A stretch of DNA of 64,000 bases. It comes from Cristatella mucedo. Its lineage: Eukaryota; Bryozoa; Phylactolaemata; Cristatellidae. A program made the position numbers and the translations under genes. This document shows, one piece after another, positions 11,011 through 22,579 of the stretch (its first letter is position 1; each line of letters begins with the position of its first letter). The notes under the pieces were generated by a model. It was not told the origin of the DNA and did no database searches. It saw only the letters and a program-made list of their open reading frames with translations. The stretch is taken from positions 1,108,501 to 1,172,500 of the forward strand of contig WPIO01000024.1 of NCBI GenBank assembly GCA_009760855.2, in the 5' to 3' direction.

Positions 11011-13129
11011 AAATTTAGGCTGACACTAGGCTTAGCTATAGCTATTATTTTTGTCTTATCCTTGCTAAGCTTCAGGAAGATAATGGCAATCCACGTGCGA
11101 GTCTCCTAGAAGCAGGCTGCGTTGCAAACGTGGCGAGCGACTGTCGAGTCCTCGCGGAACTGGGCCGCAAAAAGCCCAAAGCTGATAATGGTGCCAGTCT
11201 CAGCGGCCACGCGACGATTACTGGCGACACATGAATCTTGTAGCTCAGCTACCAACTTCTGGGCGCTGCACCAATGCACGCAGGTATGTCGACAGTAGCA
11301 GAAAACCGGCAGTGACGAAGAGCGCTCATGCTTTAACATAACAACTCCGTATCCATAATGTTGAAAAGTCTATTTGAAAGCAGCCGAATCTGTGACATAC
11401 ACTATCGGCTCCGTGTTCTAGAGCTCCAATCAGCTCAAATGTCAAATGCCGAGTCCGAAATCGCAACTGACAGCCTATCTCACTCATAACGTGGGGTTTT
11501 ATGCCGCCTCAGCCACGGATTATCGCACGATCGGTTTCTAGCAGCTACAATTCAGGAACGATGAATCACCACTGTCAGTCATAATCTGGCTGGTTTAGCT
11601 CGCGCCGCCGTTTCAGCTGCAAGGGTATTAAGTGAGTCACTTCCTATTGCACAATATCTGACAGGAATTGCCTGGGGTAAATGCTCATAATAATATTTAC
11701 GCTATTAAATACATTAATCCCTGCAAAAAGATTCGGCTTTGTCTAAAATACGGCTCAGTCTTCTTTTAATTTCATATCCAGTGTTCTCAGAAAATTCTTC
11801 AAACAACATAAATAAGCCCTCGTGAGTCACCAGTCACTGGTATTCGTAACAAGCCGCTGGGTTTCGTGAATCGTAATCCTTACATGACGGGACACATGCA
11901 AAGCACTACTCTTCATGATGCTTTCATATTACGCAGCATGCAAAGTTATGAAAGCCTCGTGCTAGTACAATGGCTCATTTGAAACATTTCAGATTGGCGG
12001 ACGGACCGACAGATGAAGGCCCGAGTAAAGGATGCGTGTTGATATTCATACACCCACCGTACAGGAGTTATATCGGTTAGTATTTTTTGTAAATCCTACT
12101 AAAAGAGAACTCAACGCTTTGTGAGACCGACCATTGCAGTATCCCCTGTGGTCGTCTCAAAACTAGTTTTTTCAAAACCGGTTTTTGACTGAGAGGCTAA
12201 GAAGCCGAGTATCACTGCTTCTTCGAGTGCAAATACCAGTGACTCCATCAGCCAGTACTTTTCCATGGTCAGCAGTTGCTATTTCCCACACACCGCCTAG
12301 CCTCAAGACATGCAATAACGGTTACCCGACGTACAAAGCACACCGACAAAAGAGCGCCACGACGCGCAAGCTCGCAGGTCAAAGGGCGAAGTAAAATGCG
12401 CGTATACAGCAGTACTTTCAATTTCAAGCACCATCAACCATCTTCAATAGTAACGTAGTATCGTATCATATATTAGTTATGAATTACCTTCAATCCAATC
12501 ACTAGGAAGTCTTGTCAACCGTCACACTTCACGGTTCACAAGCCATGCACAAATCGTCAAATTTAATTTTTATGCAGTATACGAATAAGCCTTGAAATAT
12601 TCATGTGTCGGTGTCAATAGCTAATGTTATGTTTAATTTGCCAACTTTTACCATTTAATTGCGTTTTAGGGCATTGTTATAACCATTATATACAGTTTTT
12701 ATTAATTTGATTTTAATAGGATTTCTCCTTTTATTGTTGCACAACAGCATTTGCATTATTAATGGTTGACGAAACTAGACATACTATTGCTACATTCTCA
12801 ACATCCGTACAATTTAATATATGTTTCTTTTTGGCCTAATAGTTATTGGTTAGGAAGACAAAAATCCAGTTAAATTAATTAAATCGTATATTTATAGAAA
12901 ATTATAGTCGCGCGCTTTTGTAACGCGCGCGTTTGTTGGGGTTGTTAGCCTTGCTTACTTTTGTCGGCATGATTTTATCTTGCGTGCTTTTGTTACGGCG
13001 CCCACAGTAATTTATGAACCTGTAATTATAGCAGCTGAAAGCGTGCGAGAAACTACCGGGTAGCACGCAGAGGGCTGCTTCATTGCCACGAGCGCCTGCG
13101 CTTGAATAACCGTGGGGAAACTCAACAGC
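11011..13129. other. Unannotated stretch, AT-rich in its right half
   Basis: No recognisable exon or transposon. An imperfect hairpin (GAGACCGACC... / ...GGTCGTCTC) lies at 12122-12158. From about 12430 to 12900 the sequence is AT-rich. Confidence 0.4.
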
Positions 13130-13138
13130 AGCGATGCA

Positions 13139-13593
13139 TAATAATAATAATGCTCTTGATAAAGCGCCCTCAGAGAACTTAATCTCTTTCTAGGCGCTTT
13201 ACATTTGATGCAAAGTGAAATGCAATTGAAAGGTAAGTAAAATCATGCTTGAAAAATAAACAAAATGAATAATATGGTTAGGGGTGACATGCACAGGGTC
13301 AGCATGCAAGTGTGGTTAGTGGCAGCATGCTCAGTGTCAGCACGCATAAGCACATCAAGGACGAATCACAGGGACCCACTAAATGCTGTCCCAAATAGGT
13401 GTTTCGAAGTTCTTTTTAAATGTGGTCAGGTCAGGGGATGTTCTGACGCAAGTCGGGAGGGAGTTCCAGGCTTTGGGAGCATACGAACTAAATGCACGGT
13501 CTCCAAAGGATTTGAGGTTTGTACAAGGTATTTGTAGACTGTTGGATTCCGAAAAGCGTGTGGTACGATGCTTGGTCTGATGGGGTAGTGTAT
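13139..13593 (-). mobile_element. LINE family 1, 5'-truncated copy
   Basis: Read on the minus strand: (ATT)n, hairpin tail, 3' UTR with CATGCTGA repeats, and a coding piece with AWNSLPTCVRTSPDLTTF and NLKSFGDRAFSSYAP-type sequence (81 codons). It is flanked by a nine-base duplication with one mismatch, AGCGATGCA (13130-13138) and AGCGACGCA (13594-13602). This fixes the insertion edges and shows 5' truncation. Confidence 0.9.
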
Positions 13594-13602
13594 AGCGACG
13601 CA

Positions 13603-14914
13603 GCACGGATAGCACCTAGCAATGTCGCGCGCAACTATAAATATTCATTATTTTCATAATTCATGACAGCCGCTCTATCGAAGCGTCTGACGGCTGTCTT
13701 CCTGCCTCGTACTGAAAAACCGGAACCTAAGCAGCGGGTGCCATTTGGACCGCAAGCGTGAATGCACTTGTAAAACACTAATTTCGAGCGCGATACGCGA
13801 ATACATTGGACCATCTGTAATTTTCCCCTCGAGCAGAACAATTCAGTGCTATTCTTGCTGTGATAAAACTGCGACGGCAGCCGGAATTGAGTTCGTGGCC
13901 GGCGCTTCGCACGCGATCTGGATTCTCCCGTTTTCTTCGTAACTGCCGCAGGTTGCAGGCTAGGAAAGCAAACCAATGCCAAGACCAATGACCCAATTAA
14001 AATACTTGCCCTCTGACTAGTCGGAAGTAAGAAGTTGCAACCACGCCAACGTCGGCCATCGCCGACACGGTCAGCAGATGGTGGTCTCGTAGTTTAAAGC
14101 GCGATCTAGAGGCAGCAAAAAATGTATAGGCTATATGTAGGAGCCAGAAGATAGTACTCTCGTTTTATTGCCAGCTCACCTTCTCGACGTCCTCTCAATA
14201 CTGCGGCGTCATAACAGTACATTTATCTGTTAGCCACTCTGAAAGCCTTTAAACTGATTTCTTAGAAAAGCGGACGGAGTTAGGCTTAAACGACGCACGA
14301 AACTCTACGTACTAAGCAATTACCGGTGTGTAACGAAAGGTGGAGCTTTAATTCCCACTTACGTCGGCAAAATCAAGAAAAAAATAACAATATTGTTGGG
14401 TGAACGTTATTACCAGCAATCAAAAAGTAACTTAGGTAATCTACTTACGCCATCTACTTCGCACATTCAATAGAACTACAGAAAGACACGTAAACATTTG
14501 TAATATCAGACTACCTGCTCACCACCACAGCTAAAGATGCAGAATTGGTACATTCAATAATATAAACCTGAAATAAAGGGAATATTTTCTGTAGCGGAAC
14601 CTGGATTTTTATGTTAGAGTCAGGCCCGTACATATAGTGATAAATAAGCACGCAGGAATTCGCAAATTTCTTAATCGAGACGTGAACGGTAGCTGCACAT
14701 AGATTGAAAGTATGCGATGATGTAATCATAAGTCACCATCGCGGCCATTTCTCGCTCAACTTATAGCGGCATAGTTGAGGTAGTGCGAACTAATCGTCGT
14801 TTGAAGGCGTGTTTTGCTTGGTAAGTTTTAATATGTTCAACACAGGATCAGTCGAAGGGGTTGACACTGGCTAGGTCGTGACAGCTTATAAAGTAAGTCA
14901 TTCTCCTGCAGCGA
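13603..14914. other. Unannotated stretch
   Basis: No exon, RNA gene or transposon recognised. Overlapping short open frames occur on both strands near 13640-13990 but have no family features. Confidence 0.4.
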
Positions 14915-14990
14915 GTTGCAAAGCACCTGCATAAAGATTTAGTTCTCTCAAGGCCGCTATGCAAACGACCGATTATTATTATTAATACTA
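14915..14990 (+). repeat. L2-type tail remnant
   Basis: 'gttgcaaagcacctgcata', 'gatttagttctctcaagg' and 'ctatgcaaacgacc' followed by ATT repeats match the L2 tail. AT-rich sequence continues to about 15095. The body is missing. Confidence 0.6.
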
Positions 14991-15099
14991 ATATTATACA
15001 CCATGAATTTATAATAGTACTATTTCATTTTAATAGACAGATAATATTAGTATTGATGTTAAGTTAATGTTATTAATATTAATATATTGTCAATATCAG

Positions 15100-16819
15100 C
15101 CGACCTAGGACCGACCGGACTCAGCCAGCCTGACTGCAAGATCAGGAAGTGTCCTTACATTCTTCACTGCAGAGTCCGAATCAATTCTGTACGAGAGTAA
15201 TACAGCTGCTGTCTCAAGAGGATCGCTCGACGCGTGGAAAGTCGATCTTGTACAATTTGGTTGCAAGCTCTACAACTTTGACGAATTTGAATGTAGAGAA
15301 CTGTTGACTCGGGCAGCACGCATGCAGCCAGGCGGAGCATCTCCACGACTCATAGGTCTAAATCCAAAGTCCGATTCTGACTGCGTCTCGTCGATAGACG
15401 CTATGAATAAGTCGTCACGGACGAAGCGTTCGTTGCTATTCGCATGCTCATTGCGACGAGGCCGACCTCATCGGATGTAGTTGGCGGCTATTTTTGGGCA
15501 ACTCCACTTCATGACGCTGACAGTGCGTCTGCTCCTGAGTCTACAGATCCTCGTTGCAAGCCGTTAACATTTCCGTCAGCACCTGAACGACCATGTGCAG
15601 GGCGTTGAAAATATCTCGATCCTGTTTCTGTTGCACCTCATGCATAATCGATAGCAAGTGCTCCATGAGATGAAGGTTAACTCGAATGCAAGGATGCGGT
15701 CAAGATCGCCTTAATTCGCTGCTCAGTCGCGCCACCGTTCTCTTTGACGTGCTCAATGACTACAGCGGGTTGCGGTGAACATGTCGGTTAAGCGATGAAA
15801 TACTCGCCAAAAGGACGACCACTGCGTGTCTGTCTACTAGGCTCGCGAGTGAGTGCAGTCTCCTGCTTTAGGCCACGGCCTGTCCAAACCTGCAGCTCAC
15901 CGGTGGGGTAATGTACCATCTACCTTTGCTTATTGAGCAGGTCCTGTGGGATCAACTTTCACAGCCTCATTAGGAAGACTGCTTCCGCAGCCAGCCGTTT
16001 CATTCATGCTGACTGGCGCGACTACAGCCTAGCCCAATCGTTTTGACATTGCATGACCTCATTCTGTCCTAGTCGCAGCCGAGCTGAACCGAATAGTCGC
16101 GGCTAATCGGGATTAATGACACCGGTCGCAGCGTCGTCGCCGTAAATGTAGTCTCGGCGGCCGCCCGTCCCTCGGTCGTACGCACGCGGGTGTTTGCTTG
16201 CAGCGTAGCAGGAACGGGCGGGGGGGGGGGGGTAGTCATCGCTATTTACTATTTGTGAATCTGAAGCTGTTCGCCGGAGTTCGGCGGGGTGTGGCAAGAG
16301 GTACGTGCCCACAATCGCCCTCTAAAGTCTGCGACCAGATTGGTGCTCAGCGTTTCCATGCGGCGATCTCCTGTGTCGGCGACTTTAGATAAAGAGCCAC
16401 ATTGCCGACTGAATCGTATCGTCAGCGTGTCAGTGTGTAGCGCAGGGTTAGTCTCACTCCGGTAGCAAGACGTCGGGATTCTTGACGGAGTCAGCACGCA
16501 GCACCAAAGCTCCAGTCTCCTTCGTCCATTTAACCGCACACATTCATGCTATATGTAATTCATCATAAAACGGAAGCTTCAATTTCTTTTTATTTACAAA
16601 TTTAGAGACGTGTATTAGCATACAGAGAAGCAAAGGTAAGGCTGAGTGAAGTCAGTCTATAGAGCAACGTATTTCTTTTGGAAGGACAGCGAGCATATAT
16701 TTGGAATTGCGAGCTCAAGAAGCTTATCACGGGGAGCCCTGAGAGCGAGGCTTAAAAGATTATTTTTAGTTGCCAAGCCACACCATAGCCGCCATATTTT
16801 TCTTGTCTGCGTAGGCGGC
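15100..16819. other. Unannotated stretch
   Basis: No gene recognised. A run of G lies at about 16218-16232. Words near 15965-15990 ('aggaagactgcttccgca') resemble the sequence at 56.12 kb just upstream of a family 2 LINE, so an old LINE piece may be present. Confidence 0.35.
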
Positions 16820-17075
16820 CACAATGTATCTCCGTCTGTAACTCTACAAAGTCATAAAGACCACGTGGATGTTACGCAGGAGAGTTTTGTATAGCGCACT
16901 CACAGCCTAAGCGGCTTTCGGTACCCATTCGGTAGCCAACAGACTTAAGAACTGTGGAAGTTACAAGCTCCAGAGCTGAGAGGAGCTGACGACTGAGTAG
17001 CGCAACCGTCTCCAACCCGGCCAAAGCGAAGGGAGAAACGGCTCACTTATTGCTGTCTCAGATGAGCTAGTACGG
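16820..17075 (-). mobile_element. LINE family 2 fragment with internal deletion
   Basis: The reverse complement carries the family 2 3' end ('agtgcgctatacaaaactc', 'gtggagttacagacgg', 'gagatacatt'). After 'aacagactt' the sequence jumps straight to the coding part normally found about 120-190 bp further in ('aagaactgtggaag', 'ctcacttattg'). A middle block is therefore missing. The reading frame is not intact. Confidence 0.75.
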
Positions 17076-17079
17076 GCTG

Positions 17080-18004
17080 GTATGACGACGCTGACACTGC
17101 TTTCGGGGGTTCAGCCCGCCGATTGATCTTTTTCGCTATCGCCTGGCTGGTGCTGACAGGTTAGAAACAAAAGTGCGAGCACCGCGAGTGAACGAAGAGA
17201 TTAAATATTGCTATAAAGTCAATCGTGAGTTAATCGCACGCTAGATCTCCCGAGAGGCAGACGTGTTGGAGTTGCATTGGATTAGTCTAATTTTACGAAG
17301 CAGCGGTCTCATCCTGGCGGTGGAGGCCAAGTCGTAGAGCACGACTTTGATTGGCTGCGGCTGTTTAATTAATCCTAATATGCCATTTGTTGGCACTGAG
17401 GCATTTTTCACAGAAATAGGTCAGAAATGAAGTGGTCGTACATGAGTGGCGCAAAGCATTTACCAGTTCATAGAAATAAGTGAGATAAGTTAGCTTCTAT
17501 AATGTCGCGAAATCGATGCAAAATAAATGGCCGGAGAAACCGCCAATTTCGTCACATTCGTTTCTGGATTACGGAGAATCGATAAACCGCCGTCTTTGTC
17601 TTAACTGCAGATGTGAGCGCTATCACCGTTCATGGATGCGGTAGGTAGGGCCGTCCCAATAGTCACCTGGCCAATACGAAGAAGGCTACCTAAGGCCAGG
17701 AGCGCGGAACTCACGGGGCTGCACAGACGGCTTCTGGACAACCATCCATAAATGGTGCATATAGCCCGGAGGCGACTTTACCGCAGACCCTGCTGTGGCG
17801 TTTAATGCTGGGTGCGGCACGCGGCAGCTGGCAGATGCGTGGGACGGCATGGAGTTTTCAAAGGGAAATTATGAAAAATGCATATGGTGGTCGCACATGG
17901 TGTCTCCCATACCAATAAGAGATATTGAATATTGATATTGAGATATTGTTCGGTAGGACAGAAGAAAAAAACAGTATACCTTGCCGGCCATGAGAGCTGT
18001 AAAG
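17080..18004. other. Unannotated stretch
   Basis: No exon, RNA gene or transposon recognised. Confidence 0.4.
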
Positions 18005-18039
18005 ATTTGCCCACCACTGAGCCTTTAAAGTATGGAGCG

Positions 18040-18121
18040 CACCAGGGATTATATTAATGATTATATTAATTATATTAATCGATTATATTAATAATAATTA
18101 ATCCCTGGTCATCACCAGGGA
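18040..18121. repeat. AT-rich insert with inverted ends inside a LINE
   Basis: The nine-base word CACCAGGGA occurs at 18040-18048 and again at 18113-18121. Between them lie 64 bases rich in ATATTAAT repeats. The insert ends in TAATCCCTGGT, which is the inverse of ACCAGGGATTA at the left edge. The flanks belong to one LINE reading, so the segment was added there. Confidence 0.7.
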
Positions 18122-18351
18122 TAATTTTTTTAGGCTCACTTTTCTTTAGAATGTATAAACTCCCTTGCGCTGATATAATCGCCAGGCTCTATTTAGGTTT
18201 TTATATTTATGCAGACGACATGCAGCTGCAGTATATTTGTTCTTCAATCTTTCCATGCCTTCCAGTATTTTAAACTCTCCCAGCTCCTTAACCGCATACA
18301 TTGCCGACGTTCGCACTCAAGTGGCATAAGCATTTCTCAAATCGAATGACG

Positions 18352-18502
18352 TTCACACTAAAAATATAATTCATTTGCATAGCGCCCCAAGAGAACTAAA
18401 TCTCTATTCAGGCGCTTCACATATGCCTCAGGGCTCGAGCCCACGACCTCAGCCAGACCTTAGTCGGGGCCAGCACCTTAACCGCTGGACCAACCCAGCT
18501 CG
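18352..18502 (-). mobile_element. SINE-B copy with long target duplication
   Basis: Read on the minus strand: an A-box-like segment (GGTTGGTCCAGCGGTTAAGG), B box GGGCTCGAGCCC, a linker, the L2-like hairpin tail (GCGCCTGAATAGAGATTTAG...) and 'gcaaatgaattat'. It is flanked by a 34-base duplication with a few differences, starting CAAGTGGCA (18318-18351 and 18503-18536). The duplicated block is LINE coding sequence for the F-L-K-L-N-D-D region, so the host LINE was there first. Confidence 0.85.
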
Positions 18503-19429
18503 CAAGTGGCAGAAAAATTTCTCAAATCGAATGACGACCAATGAAACGACGAATGAAACCAACTTACTAATTAAGGGCTAGCTAAATTTAACTCAGACAC
18601 TGAAAAGCTTAATCCTTTAAATCTGCTCAACCAGCACATCACCTGTCGCCACTCGACGGAATTTTCGTGGTGGTCTCTTCCAGTATGTCTTGTCACTAGA
18701 TAAGCACATCAGCTCCATAGTCAAGTCTGCTTATGTTCACCTATGTAACTTGAAAAAATTTCGGCCAGCTTGGGTAAGGACATCATAACCAAGCTGGTCC
18801 ATGCATTCGTGAGAATCCCGACGACACTGCTCTATATACCAGGCATCATGCCAGCGCGATAACATGATTACAGTAAGGGCACAATTAATGATTTATCTAG
18901 GCTTATTTTCCGTAAGCGTCGCATCCACCTCACTGTACCGCTGCTCAACAATCTGCGAAGGCTGCCTATCAAGCAGCGCGCTGACTTGACAAGATTCTGT
19001 CATTCACCTTTAGATCCCTCCATTCTCTTGCTCCGGCCTACCGGCCTGCCGGTCTGCATTAGTTGCACGCCAGGCCTTCCGCCATCCCTCCTGTTCTTCT
19101 GACTCTGGTCAATTTCTTGTGCCCCATACTAACTAACTTAAATCCCTCGGAGACCACGTCTTCAGTTACTAGCTTGGAAAATATAGCTGGAAACTGACGG
19201 CCGACTGACGTCACGTCAACTCCATATTTAATTAACAATATTTAAAAAGAACCCGACAACCTATGTGTTCCACTCAGCCTTCGCTCTGTCCGAGTGAATT
19301 ATTTTGTGCCTTGCTGAACCTTACGAAGCCGTTCACGTCGTGACTATTATTGAGCGTTGCTTATTGCCTCGGATTCTGCAAACCAGCGGCCCTGGACCCC
19401 TTCTTGCGTGCTTTTGTACGCTTTTGTCT

Positions 19430-19560
19430 GTTGTTATACATATTAATGTTTCATTGATATAACACTCCACGGGAACTTAATTTCTATTCAGGCGATTGCC
19501 ATATAGCCCACGACCTCGGTCAAGTACATTCGCCTTGAACAAGGTCGTTAAAGGCGAGCA
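19430..19560 (-). mobile_element. SINE-B copy, diverged
   Basis: The words 'gggaacttaatttctattcaggcg', split as GGGAACTTAATTTC and TATTCAGGCG, then 'cccacgacctcggtcaag' and 'gcgagcacttgg', match the reverse complement of SINE-B. The A-box end is worn. It lies between the coding part of the decayed LINE and a tail at 19.64 kb. Confidence 0.6.
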
Positions 19561-19639
19561 CTTGGGCACTTCTTCATACTTAATTGAACGGGATACCTGG
19601 CCTGCCAATCATTTTTGGTTGCAGCTTCTCTTGCAGTAA

Positions 19640-19705
19640 ATTGTGAAGCGCTGGAATTAAAAATTCTGATCTCTTATGGTGCCATACAAAACACGTTATT
19701 ATTAT
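19640..19705 (+). repeat. L2-type tail with ATT repeat
   Basis: 'ttgtgaagcgctgg', 'ctgatctcttatggtgcc' and 'atacaaaacacgttatt' followed by ATT match the L2 tail. It may be the 3' end of the LINE that begins near 18.0 kb, separated from it by the SINE-B. Confidence 0.5.
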
Positions 19706-20019
19706 TGTTATTCTTTTGCAGCCTCTCGGCCTTCGACGGTGCAGGTAATTCACTATTAAACAACTCCCACCGACTATGGCTATCAATGTAACGCATTAAT
19801 GCATCATTATTGACAATAACAGTGACGCAGTTTTGAAGATAGAACTGCGGTAAAGAAAAGCTCTTGGACTACTGTCGACCGAAGCCCCTTCTGCGGGCGG
19901 CGGGCGACTGCGATCCGCGTGCTACTGCGAGTTACCCAAAGAAAGGCTCGCTGTGGGATCGATGTGGGCACTGCACGATTTTCAGCAGGCTTTTACTGAC
20001 TGCACTCATGGCCCTCCTT
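19706..20019. other. Unannotated stretch
   Basis: Nothing recognised. Confidence 0.4.
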
Positions 20020-20070
20020 TGACCCAACCTTGACCTTAACCGTAACTTGATCTGACCTTGACCGTGACCC
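20020..20070. promoter_or_regulatory. Cluster of TGACC hexamers
   Basis: Five TGACCN hexamers lie within 51 bases: 20020-20025, 20031-20036, then three directly joined at 20053-20058, 20059-20064 and 20065-20070. On the other strand they read (A/G/C)GGTCA, the half-site bound by many nuclear receptors. TGACCTTGA at 20053-20061 equals the reversed monomer site TCAAGGTCA known for SF-1/ERR-type receptors. No gene start is identified next to it, so function is inference. Confidence 0.25.
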
Positions 20071-21654
20071 TCCTTTGACTCGAGCGTCCGTGCGCCTTGC
20101 CCCTGTACCTGCTGACGGCGTCTACCGCCTGCAGGAGCAGCTCGCCTCTCGCGTGTACGACGGCCCTCGCGATTCTAGTCAGCCCTTGGCGGCGGAGGAG
20201 GAGGAGGAGAAGCTGGCAAACTCTGCGCTACACTCGTTGGCTATTGCATATGAGGGAAAGAGCCGGCTATTCAAGAGAATAGAGCTCGCTCAGCCCACTG
20301 GCACCGGCCTGCTTCTACTCGAAGCACGAAACGCCGAGCCCGGTGCGTCACGCTCCGATTGGCGCGTGCACGTGCCGGCTGGCTCTTTTAGATGCTACGA
20401 TTAGGTTCGCCCTTTCCACTACAGATGTGCACTTTTCGGATGTGGACGCCGCTGTCTTCGGCCATTCTCGTGGGGGGCAAGGCCTCCGTGTCGTAACTTG
20501 TTCGCGACGCATTGAGGTATGACTCACATCGCATTCGCCACAGCCCTACCGGCAGCTAGTCTAACGAGAACGGGGGGGGGGAGGGTGGTGGTGGGCTTGG
20601 CGAGCGCTGTTCGGCTCCCATGAGGAAAGTGACATTTTTCAAAACGAGAACTCCGCTGACCCTTGCGTCTGTCTGACCTGGGATATTTTAAAAGTCGTGC
20701 AAGAATGAGAAAGTCTCTCTAGTAGCCAGAAGTTAGATGCGAGAATGTTGACCACCCATCGGCCGTAAGAATCTCTACAATCAATCGTGGCCGACCGATT
20801 GTCCGCAACGAGTCAAGCTCGGTACTTCGTGAGCTCTGGCCTCTTTGAATAACGTTCTGTAGTTTGCAAAGAAGAATCTGAAAGAATGATTAAAACGAAT
20901 TTATTGGCAACTATCGATGGCATGCTCTCCGAGAATCCGTGAGACCCAGATTCGACGGCTGAGATCGAGCAGAGAGACACTCTTCTTCTGTGAGAGGAGA
21001 TCCGCAGCGCGACTTGACCGCAGCCGTTCGAGAAGAAAACTGCCGTAGTCGGCGTTGCCGTACGCAGTCAGCTTTGCTGGTCGCACCGGCGGCGGGGGGG
21101 GGCGGGTGATTGGTCAAGTAATATAATTAGTTATACTAGGTTTTTGAAGCACTTCAATAGAGCATATTCCCGATTCAGGGGCTCTTCAACTCGCTGCAAC
21201 AGAAGTAATAACAGAATAGATAATGAATGAAAAGCAGCGCTTAGGCTGGTTCATTTATTTTTTCATTTATTAAAATTCATTTAGGCATGCGAAAGCAAAT
21301 AGTGGTTTTCCTAAACAAGCATGCACAAGCATACAAAAGACTCACGACCGCTGGCTACTATGACCCCCGGCTTGTAACACTAACTCATAGTCACGACGCG
21401 AACGGCTTCATAGCGTTCAGCGCCGCGAAAAGATAATTCACTGGGGCGGAGGAAAGGCTGAGTGAAACAGATGTTATTGGCTTCTTTCAAATGTTGTCAA
21501 ATATGGAGGCGATAAGACGCCAGTCTGCAGTAGGTTCCAAGCTATGGGAGCTAATTTTGAATCGATCAAAGTGCACAAACAATCGACCAGAGTCGGACGA
21601 GCCAGAGTCATGCAACGAGAGACCGAGTGTGAATCCGATTCAGAAAAGTAAATG
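20071..21654. other. Unannotated stretch
   Basis: An open frame of about 110 codons lies just after the TGACC cluster (20075-20404) but has no recognisable domain and does not begin with ATG. G runs lie at about 20572-20582 and 21093-21100. No transposon body recognised. Confidence 0.35.
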
Positions 21655-22305
21655 TAATGTATGTAATGTATCTCCGTCAGTAACTCCACAAAGTCATAAA
21701 GACCATGTGGGTGTTACGCAGGAGAGTTTTGTATAGCGCACTCACAGCCTAAGCGGCTTTCGGTACGCATTCGGTAGCCAACAGACTTCGTCTCACGCAA
21801 CAAAGAGAAAGTGGGAAGCATAGCAGAGTCAGGAGAGCAGTTGAGGTAGTGAGTAGCATAGAAGTAGCAGTTTAGGACCGCTGAAAAAGATGTGCCATAG
21901 TCGGCAGTTGGAGAGTAGTTGTCGTTGCGTAAGAATTGTGGAAGCGAGTTCCACAGTCCAGGACCTGCAGAGCTAAAGCTTCTGTCGCCAACTGTCTTTA
22001 AGCGAAGGAATGGGACAGCTAATTTATTGTCCACACAGGACCTCAGGGCGCGAACAGGCTGAAACTGATGCAGCAGTTCAGCTAGGTATGAAGGAGCCAA
22101 GCCGTGGTGGGCCTTGTGGGTCAGCGTAAGAACTTTGCTCCGTATCCTTTGCTCAACCGGCAACCATCCTAGCTCTTCCAGCAAAGGTGACACGTGCTCA
22201 AACCGCTGGGACTTGAAGACCAGCCTTGCAGCCATATTCATAGTCCGCTGTAGTGGCATAGGCCGGAGCAAGAGATTGGAGGGACCTAGAGGTACTTGAA
22301 TTGAC
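21655..22305 (-). mobile_element. LINE family 2 (L2-like), 3' part
   Basis: The minus strand reads the C-terminal part of an L2/CR1-type polymerase: AARLVFKSQRFEHVSPLLEE, LGWLPVEQRI, LTLTHKAHHGLAPSYLAELL, LRLKTVGDRSFS and GPGLWNSLPQFLR (frame open over 22271-21714). The 3' UTR has 'agtgcgctatacaaaactc' and 'gtggagttactgacgg', and the end is (ACATT)n. Compared with family 1 the residues differ strongly and the tail repeat is different, so it is a separate family. It is truncated at 5' and meets a family 1-like piece at about 22306. Confidence 0.85.
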
Positions 22306-22455
22306 TAAATCTTGAAGTCGTTACGGGGCACGATAGTTGGCCAGTGCAGATTGTTGAGCAGCAGTATCGTGCGGTAGATGTGAGGCTTACGGCAGATCAG
22401 CCCAGATCACGAGTTTTTCTCAAACTGCAATCCTCTTGTCACACGGGCATGAAGC
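22306..22455 (-). mobile_element. LINE family 1-like fragment (left arm of an inverted pair)
   Basis: In reverse complement this segment aligns with 22908-23060 at about 85-90% over some 140 bases (shared words GGCTTCATGCCCGTGTGA, AAAAACTCGTGATCTGGGCT, GATCTGCCGTAAGCCT). Both segments, and 18845-18990, correspond to the LINE region between the palm and the LHWLPVKQR block. The frame is broken. Confidence 0.7.
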
Positions 22456-22579
22456 CGCACAATGAGCGAGTATCGCGTGCTCTTTGACCCTTCCCTGCCT
22501 CCGCGCCTTTCAGCTCGTCGAGCTTTTAATTTCTTACATTCGCTCGCGGGTTCAATCTCAAAAACACCATCGCATAGTT
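22456..22579. other. Unannotated spacer
   Basis: No repeat or gene recognised between the two LINE fragments. Confidence 0.4.

Larger units (their letters stand above)
18005..19360 (+). mobile_element. LINE family 1, long but decayed copy
   Basis: Despite many frameshifts the reverse transcriptase can be followed in order: the block before GVPQG ('ttaaagtatggagcgcacc'), then FYIYADDMQLQYI (the YADD box), the 'aaatttctcaaatcgaatga' block for the LKLNDD region, and the KQR...LSLTFRSLHS and SFGDRAF regions up to about 19.2 kb. It is clearly older than the copies at 1.3 and 27.3 kb. It has been interrupted by an AT-rich insert (18049-18112) and a SINE-B (18352-18502). Confidence 0.75.

Noticed and set aside
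12122-12158. Imperfect hairpin GAGACCGACC / GGTCGTCTC
   Set aside because: One short hairpin with a bulge in unique sequence; no further copies or tail to suggest an RNA gene or transposon.
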